A DNA stretch of 12,395 bases from NCBI GenBank assembly GCA_038230695.1, contig JBBRMT010000139.1, forward strand, positions 1-12,395, given 5' to 3'. The stretch is from QHBQ01 sp038230695. Lineage in GTDB: Bacteria > Chloroflexota > Chloroflexia > QHBQ01. This document shows, one piece after another, positions 7,342 to 12,395 of this stretch (positions are counted from its first letter, which is position 1; every line of letters starts with the position of its first letter). Both the position numbers and the translations under genes were made by a program. A model generated the notes under the pieces. That model was not told the origin of the DNA. It searched no databases and was given only the letters and a program-made list of their open reading frames with translations.

Positions 7342-8121
7342 ATGCAAGAACACGAATACGCCACGATGTATCAGTCGGAGGACCGGCACTGGTGGTATGT
7401 GGGGCTACGCACGGTGATGTTCAAGCGTCTGGGCCTGCCGCGCCAACCCCGGACGCAGGCGTTGCAACAGATGCGTATCCTGGATGCGGGCTGCGGTACG
7501 GGCGGCACGCTCAATCGGCTGCGGGCGTATCCCTGCGCGGTGGGTTTCGACTATTCGCTCACTGCCCTGTCGTTCTGCCACTTGCGCGGGCTGAACAATG
7601 TACGACAGGGTTCGATTGGCGACATACCTTTCCCCAGCTCCGAGTTTGACCTGGTGGTGTCGCTCGATGTAATGTGCGATGCTGGCACGCCGCCGGAAAG
7701 TGTTATCCTCGCCGAACTATATCGCGTCCTCAAGCCGGGCGGCAGGCTCTATCTCAACTTGCCCGCCTACTCATGGCTGCGCGGCGAACACGATATTGCC
7801 GCAGGGGTAGTGCGCCGCTACACTGCGGCGCACCTGACCAAGCTGCTGACTGCCGCTGGCTTTGAGGTGCAGCGGCTGACCTACTGGAATACGCTGCTCT
7901 TCCCCCTGGTGCTGGCGGTGCGCCTCAGCAGCCGCCTGGGGATGCCGACCGACCCCAACACTGCCCGCTCCGATGTAAAAGTGCCGTTCGCCCCGCTCAA
8001 TCGGATGCTTACCAACCTGATTCGCCTGGAAGCGGCCTGGCTGGGCAATCACAACTTGCCGTTCGGCTCGTCGCTGGCCTGCGTTGCGGTCAAGCCCAAT
8101 GTCTCCTCGCCTGGCACGTAG
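7342..8121 (+). CDS. Class I SAM-dependent methyltransferase
   Basis: A 259-residue methyltransferase with the seven-strand class I fold. Motif I, ILDAGCGTGG (46-55), is the S-adenosylmethionine-binding loop. VGFDYS (67-72) carries the acidic residue that binds the ribose. FDLVVSLDVM (102-111) and LYRVLKPGGRLYLNLPAYS (126-144) are the later core motifs. The N-terminal segment with HWWYVGLRTVM (16-26) resembles methyltransferases often found near glycosyltransferase and lipid-linked sugar genes, but no such gene is in the window, so the substrate is open. A stretch of hydrophobic residues (about 182-195) may be a membrane-proximal helix. The ATG at 7342 is preceded by a weak GAAAGCGG and lies 13 bases after the ATPase stop, so the gene is probably cotranscribed. 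Its last 73 bases overlap the 3' end of the convergent response-regulator gene. Confidence 0.9.
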   Translation: MQEHEYATMYQSEDRHWWYVGLRTVMFKRLGLPRQPRTQALQQMRILDAGCGTGGTLNRLRAYPCAVGFDYSLTALSFCHLRGLNNVRQGSIGDIPFPSSEFDLVVSLDVMCDAGTPPESVILAELYRVLKPGGRLYLNLPAYSWLRGEHDIAAGVVRRYTAAHLTKLLTAAGFEVQRLTYWNTLLFPLVLAVRLSSRLGMPTDPNTARSDVKVPFAPLNRMLTNLIRLEAAWLGNHNLPFGSSLACVAVKPNVSSPGT

Positions 8122-8819
8122 TAGCCCACGCCCCGCTCGGTCAGCACGAAGCGGGGTCGGTTGGGGTTATCCTCGACCTTTTCACGCAAGCGGCGGATGC
8201 TCACATCCACGATGTTGCTGGTATCAACGAACTTGGAGCGCCACACCCCATGTGACAGGTCGTGACGGGTGAAGATGCAACCAGGGCGCGATGCCATGAA
8301 CACCAGCAGACTGAACTCGATGGGCGACAGTTTCACCTCACGTTCGCCCACCTTCACCCGCCGCTCGGTAAGGTCAATCCATAGCTCTCTGATGGTAATC
8401 TCGCCGCTCCACTCATCAGGATCGCCGCGCCGCAGCAGGGCGCTAACCCGCACCCCCAGTTCCCGCGCATCAATCGGCTTGACCATGTAATCGTCGGCTC
8501 CCATCTTGAAGCCATATATCAGCAAATCGTGGTCGCGGTTGGCATTGACCAGCAATATCGGCACACGACTGAGCAGCCGCAATTGAGCGCACACCACGAA
8601 GCCGTTAGACTGTGGGCCAGTCACATCGAGAATCACGAGATCATATCGCCCGTGTTCGATGTTGATGATCGTATCGAGGATGCTATCAGTTATGGTGATT
8701 ATATAGTTGCCTGGTTCGAGGCTTACATAGAGGAACGCAGCGGTAGGCCGGTCGCTGGAGGCTACCAGGATACGCTTACGCGGGGCGGGCATTCGGCGGC
8801 GGGGTACGGAAGCAAGCAT
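8049..8819 (-). CDS. OmpR-family response regulator with atypical receiver
   Basis: A 256-residue two-domain regulator. The N-terminal receiver (about 15-131) keeps the phosphoacceptor-type Asp (D65 in VILDVTGPQSNG) and Lys (K114 in DDYMVKP). The usual acidic pair is replaced by Ser21-Ser22 (ILVASSD), with only D23 nearby, and the conserved Thr/Ser is Asn92 (ILLVNAN). Such changes are typical of receivers that work without classical phosphorylation. The C-terminal winged-helix DNA-binding domain (about 138-236) is normal, with LSPIEFSLLVFMASRPG and VDVSIRRLREKV, ending at ERGVGYYV. The ATG at 8819 lies 5 bases after the clpX stop, without a good binding site, so translation is probably coupled to clpX. 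No histidine kinase gene is adjacent. Its 3' end overlaps the methyltransferase gene. It could regulate the tig-clpP-clpX cluster or stress genes; that is inference. Confidence 0.9.
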   Translation of the reverse strand: MLASVPRRRMPAPRKRILVASSDRPTAAFLYVSLEPGNYIITITDSILDTIINIEHGRYDLVILDVTGPQSNGFVVCAQLRLLSRVPILLVNANRDHDLLIYGFKMGADDYMVKPIDARELGVRVSALLRRGDPDEWSGEITIRELWIDLTERRVKVGEREVKLSPIEFSLLVFMASRPGCIFTRHDLSHGVWRSKFVDTSNIVDVSIRRLREKVEDNPNRPRFVLTERGVGYYVPGEETLGLTATQASDEPNGKL

Positions 8820-8824
8820 GGCAG

Positions 8825-10129
8825 TTACGCGCTCTGGTCTAGCTGGTATTCAAGCTCGGACTGGGTCAGCAGGCGCGGCGATTGCCGCCCTTCTATAACC
8901 GCCGCATCCACCACGCAGCGGCAGATGCCCTCCAACGAGGGGATGTCGTACATCACGTTGAGCAACACTTCTTCAATCGTGCTACGCAGTCCGCGTGCGC
9001 CGGTGTGGTGTTTGATCGCCTTGTCGGCGGTGGCCTCCAGCGCATCCTGGGTGAACACCAGTTCCACCTTGTCGAGGGCAAAGAACTTCTGGTACTGGCG
9101 CACGATGGCGTTCTTCGGCTCGGTTAGAATACGCATCAGGGTGGCGCGATCCAGCGGCTCCAGCGCCACGGTAATGGGCAGGCGACCGATGAACTCAGGG
9201 ATTAGGCCGTATTTGAGCAGGTCTTCGGGGACGATCTGGTTGAACAGGCGGGCGCTCTCCTCCTCGCGCTCCTGCTGCGATTGCACGCGAGCGAAGCCGA
9301 TGTTGCGCTTGAAGCCGACCCGCCGGGCGATAATCTCTTCCAACCCCTCGAACGCGCCGCCGCAGACGAACAGAACGTTGCTGGTATCAAGTTGGATGAA
9401 CTCCTGGTGGGGGTGCTTGCGCCCGGTCTGGGGCGGCACGTTGGCGGTGGTGCCTTCGATAATCTTGAGCAACGCCTGCTGCACGCCCTCGCCGGATACA
9501 TCGCGGGTAATCGAAGGGTTATCCCCCTTGCGGGCAATCTTGTCAATCTCGTCAATGTAGATTATGCCATGCTGGGCGCGTTGCACGTTGCCGTCGGCGG
9601 CCTGCAGCAAGCGCAGCAGGATGGTCTCCACGTCCTCGCCCACGTATCCCGCCTCGGTCAGCGCGGTGGCATCGGCAATGGCAAACGGCACATCGAGGAT
9701 GCGGGCGAGGGTCTGGGCCAGCATCGTCTTGCCGCTGCCGGTGGGGCCGAGCAGCAGGATGTTGCTCTTCTGCAACTCGACATCATTCTCCACGTTGGCG
9801 GCGATGCGCTTGTAGTGGTTGTAAACCGCGACGCTGAGTACCTTCTTGGCCCGCTCCTGGCCGATCACATATTGACCGAGCAGCTCGTTTAGGCGATGGG
9901 GCGGCGGCACGCGGCGCAGGTTGAGGTTAGGCGGGCGGATATTGCCAGTCTGCTCGTCCTCTTCGATTATCTCGCGGCAGAGTTCGACGCATACATCACA
10001 AATATAGACATCGCCGTTCTGGCCCTGGATCAAGCGGCGCACGCTGGGGTCGTCCTGGGCGGTATTACAGAACGAGCAACGGTAGATGATAGCAGGGGGG
10101 CGGTTGCCGCCACGTCCAGACAAGGGCAT
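8825..10129 (-). CDS. clpX: ATP-dependent Clp protease ATP-binding subunit ClpX
   Basis: ClpX, the AAA+ unfoldase that recognises tagged or damaged proteins and threads them into ClpP; 434 residues, near the usual 420-430. The N-terminal zinc domain has Cys pairs C18/C21 and C44/C47 (YRCSFC, YICDVC). Walker A is GPTGSGKT (128-135), the pore loop is GYVGED (161-166), Walker B is IIYIDE (189-194), and the RKH substrate loop is R237-H239. The IGF loop that docks ClpP is at 277-279 (NIGFARV). The arginine finger is R316 (PEFIGRLP) and sensor 2 is R379 (GARGLRS). All functional residues are present. The ATG at 10127-10129 follows GAAAGG on the minus strand with a 9-base spacing. It lies 114 bases after the clpP stop, across a hairpin element, and is directly followed by the response-regulator gene, which suggests a common transcript. 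Confidence 0.97.
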   Translation of the reverse strand: MPLSGRGGNRPPAIIYRCSFCNTAQDDPSVRRLIQGQNGDVYICDVCVELCREIIEEDEQTGNIRPPNLNLRRVPPPHRLNELLGQYVIGQERAKKVLSVAVYNHYKRIAANVENDVELQKSNILLLGPTGSGKTMLAQTLARILDVPFAIADATALTEAGYVGEDVETILLRLLQAADGNVQRAQHGIIYIDEIDKIARKGDNPSITRDVSGEGVQQALLKIIEGTTANVPPQTGRKHPHQEFIQLDTSNVLFVCGGAFEGLEEIIARRVGFKRNIGFARVQSQQEREEESARLFNQIVPEDLLKYGLIPEFIGRLPITVALEPLDRATLMRILTEPKNAIVRQYQKFFALDKVELVFTQDALEATADKAIKHHTGARGLRSTIEEVLLNVMYDIPSLEGICRCVVDAAVIEGRQSPRLLTQSELEYQLDQSA

Positions 10130-10200
10130 CGCTGCGTGCCTTTCGCAAAGTGATGAAAGATGATAACGAAGGGATCTACACCCTGCAAATATAACGAAGC

Positions 10201-10230
10201 AGGGGCGCTAAACTAACGCGCCCCTACATT
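10201..10230 (-). repeat. Hairpin between clpP and clpX, GTAGGGGC family copy 3
   Basis: A perfect 8-base-pair stem, AGGGGCGC (10201-10208) with GCGCCCCT (10218-10225), closes a 9-base loop. Read on the minus strand it begins AATGTAGGGGCGC, sharing AATGTAGGGGC with the copy near 3148. No T-tract follows on the minus strand (GCTTCGTTATATTT), so it may weaken or stabilise transcripts rather than end them. A TATAAT (minus strand, 10233-10228) sits at its upstream edge, without a recognisable -35, and could be a weak clpX promoter element. Confidence 0.55.
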
Positions 10231-10243
10231 ATACTACAAAACC

Positions 10244-10981
10244 CTAGCGTGCGCCGGGAGTCATTTCGCTTTCGCGTTCGCGGCGGCCCTCGATGTAGTT
10301 GCGCTCTTCGCCGCTACCCAGCAGCGGGTTGACCGCCGGGTTGAGGCTGTCGGGCAGTTCGGAGGTGCTACGGATGACCTCATCAACGATGCCATACTCC
10401 AGCGCCTGCTGCGCGTCCATGTACATATCTCGGTCGAAGTCGCGGCCAATCCGCTCCATAGACTGGCCGGTGTGGTGGGCCATAATCTGGCGGATCTTCT
10501 CCTGCATCCGCAGCAACTCGCGGGCCTGAATCTGCACGTCGGGGGCGGAGCCGCCCATCTGCTGGATGAGGGCGGGATGCTGGTGGATGGTGCTATTGGG
10601 CAGCGAGTAGCGCTTGCCCTTCGCCCCGGCGCAGAGCAGCACGGTCGCCATGCTGGCGGTAATGCCCAGGCAGAGGGTGGAGATGTCGGGTTGGATGTAC
10701 TGCATCGTGTCGTAGATAGCGAGGCCAGCGGTGATGCTGCCGCCGGGGCTGTTGATATAAATCATGATGTCGCGCTCAGGGTCCTCATGGGTAAGGAATA
10801 GCAACTGGGCGACGACAAGGTTGGCAACATGGTCGTCAATCGGTGTGCCGATGAAGATGAGCCGATCCTTGAGCAGCCGCGAGTAGATGTCGTAGCCGCG
10901 CTCGCCGCGATTGGTGGTCTCAATCACGGTAGGGATGAGCAGGTTCTGATAATTCGGTATCTGGTAATTCCTGGGATCCAT
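10244..10981 (-). CDS. clpP: ATP-dependent Clp protease proteolytic subunit ClpP
   Basis: ClpP, the serine peptidase that forms the degradation chamber used by ClpX. The chosen ATG (10981) gives 245 residues; AGAAAGG on the minus strand precedes it by 8 bases, and the family-typical start (NLLIPTVIE) follows. An upstream in-frame start at 11053 would add 24 residues of unlikely sequence. The catalytic triad is Ser110 (GITASMA), His135 (NSTIHQHPA) and Asp185 (DFDRDMY), matched by spacing to E. coli S97, H122 and D171 (mature numbering). The segment around the His differs from the usual VMIHQPLGG, and there is one extra residue before QIQARELL. GIVDEVI (197-203) is the normal end of the fold. 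A polar 40-residue C-terminal extension rich in Glu and Arg follows, longer than in E. coli or Bacillus ClpP. The gene sits 75 bases after tig and before clpX, the classical order. Confidence 0.96.
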   Translation of the reverse strand: MDPRNYQIPNYQNLLIPTVIETTNRGERGYDIYSRLLKDRLIFIGTPIDDHVANLVVAQLLFLTHEDPERDIMIYINSPGGSITAGLAIYDTMQYIQPDISTLCLGITASMATVLLCAGAKGKRYSLPNSTIHQHPALIQQMGGSAPDVQIQARELLRMQEKIRQIMAHHTGQSMERIGRDFDRDMYMDAQQALEYGIVDEVIRSTSELPDSLNPAVNPLLGSGEERNYIEGRRERESEMTPGAR

Positions 10982-11036
10982 GGGTTTAACCTTTCTAATA
11001 GATTGCGTCTTGCCGATTATCACGAACTGGCGGCAA

Positions 11037-11054
11037 CAATCTGCAATCTGCAAT
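11037..11054. repeat. Short 7-base tandem repeat between tig and clpP
   Basis: CAATCTG occurs twice in tandem, followed by CAAT (2.6 copies, 18 bases), in the 75-base gap just downstream of the tig stop. It is short enough to have arisen by slippage; no function can be assigned. Confidence 0.4.
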
Positions 11055-11056
11055 TA

Positions 11057-12395
11057 CTACAGCGGGTTCTCTTCACTGGCACGATCGGTTTGGGCGGAGG
11101 TGGGTGCGTTGGTAGGGTCAAGCGGAGGGCTGTCCGACTCGGCGGGCGCTTGCTGTGCGCCATCCGCCTCGCTTGCGCCCGCAGTTTGCTGCTGCTCGGC
11201 AAGCTCGGAGGGGGTCAGGGCGGTGTCCTCGGCGTTGGTGTCGCTGCTGGCCGCACTCTGGTCTGCGACGCTGGTTGGTTCAGGCAGTTCCTCACCATTG
11301 GCGATGGCAATCAGGCGGTCTTCAATCTTGCGATTGAGCAGGCGGGTGCGAATACCATCGAGGAACTCGTCGTCTTCAAGCATCGGGGCCAGGCGGGTGC
11401 GGATGGCATTGGCCCGCTCATCTTGAGTGGCGGATTCAGTATCGCTGGTTGTCTCATCCGTAGTTCCCGCATCGGCGCTCATCTCACTGAGAATCGCGGT
11501 GGCAGCATCGTTAGCATCGCCTACCGCTTCGACATCCTCACGCGCCAGGGTAGCCTTGATGGCCGTCTCGATGGTATGGTCAGCCTCGGCGCGGGCCTCT
11601 TCGTCGCTGACGGTAATGCCTTCACGCTGGGCAAAGCTCTGCACCACCAGGCTGGTCTTGGCATCGCGCTCCACTTCGGGGCGATATTCGTCCTCAAGTT
11701 CGCTGCGGGTCTTGCCCAGGTAGCCCAGGTACTGAGATAGCTTGATCTTCTGCTGGGTGAGGCGCTCTTCAAGTTCCTTCACCCGCCGCTCAATGCCATC
11801 CTGCGCCAACGCTTCGGGGATGGTTACTTCGACCCGCTCGTTGAGCTGCCGAAGTATCTCATCCAGTTGCTGGCTGCGGGCGCGTTCTTCGCGCTGCTTG
11901 ATAATCTCGGTTCGGATGCGTTCACGCAGGGCGGCTCCGTCGGCATCGCCCTCTTGCTGCGCCACTTCGTCCAGGCTGGGGCGGTGTTCCGGCTCCTGAA
12001 TCTCCACCAGCTTGACGTGGAAGGTAACGTCCGCGCCGCGCAACTCTTCGTTGCCGTAATCTTCGGGGAAGGTGGTGGCAATATCCTTGTCCTCGCCCGG
12101 CTTCATTCCCAGCACGCCTTCGAGCAATGCGGGTAGCAGGTTGCCGCCCTCCTCAGCAGAGGTAAGGTCGAGTACGTCGTGCTGCACCTTTTCGGTGAGC
12201 GGCCCTGAGCCGATGAAGCCCTGGATGTCAACATGGGCGCGGTCGCCCAGTTGAGCCGCCCGCTCAGTTTCGGGGAAGCGCCACTTGGTTTGCTGGCCCT
12301 GGAGCATGGCAAGGTTGCGGGTAAGCTCATCCTCGCTGACGCTGACCGGCTCGGCAGCCACGCGGATGCTGCGGTAATCGGTGGGCAACTCGACA
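11057..12395 (-). CDS. tig: Trigger factor (ribosome-associated chaperone), 5'-partial
   Basis: Trigger factor, a chaperone that binds the ribosome exit site and shields nascent chains. The window holds only the part from about E. coli residue 125 on; the frame is open to the right edge, so the N-terminal ribosome-binding domain is outside. Numbering from the codon at 12388: the FKBP-like peptidyl-prolyl isomerase domain covers about 38-133 (GDRAHVDIQGFIG, FPEDYGNEELRGADVTFHV). The helical C-terminal chaperone domain follows, with LRERIRTEIIKQREERARSQ and IPEALAQDGIERRVKELEER. Two features are unusual. There is an acidic, Thr/Ser-rich insertion at about 300-327 inside the C-terminal domain, and a low-complexity acidic tail of about 78 residues (366-443) rich in Ala, Ser, Gln, Glu and Asp. 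The gene leads the tig-clpP-clpX cluster; any promoter lies beyond the window. Confidence 0.93.
   Translation of the reverse strand, partial: VELPTDYRSIRVAAEPVSVSEDELTRNLAMLQGQQTKWRFPETERAAQLGDRAHVDIQGFIGSGPLTEKVQHDVLDLTSAEEGGNLLPALLEGVLGMKPGEDKDIATTFPEDYGNEELRGADVTFHVKLVEIQEPEHRPSLDEVAQQEGDADGAALRERIRTEIIKQREERARSQQLDEILRQLNERVEVTIPEALAQDGIERRVKELEERLTQQKIKLSQYLGYLGKTRSELEDEYRPEVERDAKTSLVVQSFAQREGITVSDEEARAEADHTIETAIKATLAREDVEAVGDANDAATAILSEMSADAGTTDETTSDTESATQDERANAIRTRLAPMLEDDEFLDGIRTRLLNRKIEDRLIAIANGEELPEPTSVADQSAASSDTNAEDTALTPSELAEQQQTAGASEADGAQQAPAESDSPPLDPTNAPTSAQTDRASEENPL

Noticed and set aside
8529..9560. A 343-codon open frame on the plus strand over clpX and the response regulator.
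   Set aside because: It is antisense to two clear genes with intact family motifs. Long shadow frames are expected in GC-rich DNA; it has no recognisable domain or ribosome-binding site.
10982..11053. N-terminal extension of ClpP from the upstream in-frame ATG at 11053.
   Set aside because: The extra 24 residues do not resemble a ClpP N-terminus, whereas the ATG at 10981 has AGAAAGG at good spacing.
10829..11740. A 303-codon plus-strand open frame over clpP and tig.
   Set aside because: It is antisense to conserved chaperone and protease genes, and its translation shows only low-complexity Gly/Ala/Leu sequence.

Overview
The window looks like chromosomal DNA from a GC-rich bacterium. Gene content, the Pro/Thr-rich linkers and the intergenic GTAGGGGC-type palindromes suggest a member of the Chloroflexota. 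That placement is inference; there is no rRNA or other direct taxonomic marker here. No tRNA, rRNA, CRISPR array, transposase or phage gene was seen.

Left part, plus strand (1-8121). A 5'-truncated, unrecognised gene with a Thr/Pro-rich C-terminus runs off the left edge and stops at 565. A 256-base gap with an extended -10 promoter candidate follows. Then comes a classical module: a MoxR-type AAA+ ATPase (822-1796), a DUF58 protein (1793-3121, ATGA overlap with moxR) and a large multi-membrane-spanning transglutaminase-like protein of the TgpA/DUF3488 type (3262-5868). These three very probably work together at the cell envelope: the ATPase acts as a chaperone-like remodeller, DUF58 as its membrane-anchored partner, and the transglutaminase-fold enzyme acts on the outside. 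The 140-base gap before the transglutaminase gene holds repeat-like palindromes. A second unit starts behind a good TTGACA/17 bp/TAGACT promoter. It holds a DnaB-C-like RecA-fold ATPase without the DnaB N-terminal domain (about 6069-7328) and a class I SAM-dependent methyltransferase (7342-8121).

Right part, minus strand (12395-8049). This is the protein quality-control cluster, read right to left: trigger factor (tig, N-terminus beyond the right edge), clpP, clpX, then an OmpR-type response regulator whose start lies 5 bases after the clpX stop. Trigger factor handles nascent chains, ClpX unfolds substrates and ClpP degrades them. The regulator has a degenerate receiver pocket and no adjacent histidine kinase. 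Its 3' end overlaps the convergent methyltransferase gene by 73 bases.

Most of the window is ordinary core and conserved-module content. The points most worth a second look are the atypical orphan regulator coupled to clpX, the stand-alone DnaB-C-like ATPase, the acidic insertion and tail of trigger factor, the extended ClpP with a modified active-site His segment, and a small family of intergenic palindromes sharing GTAGGGGC. I found no convincing new multi-gene system.
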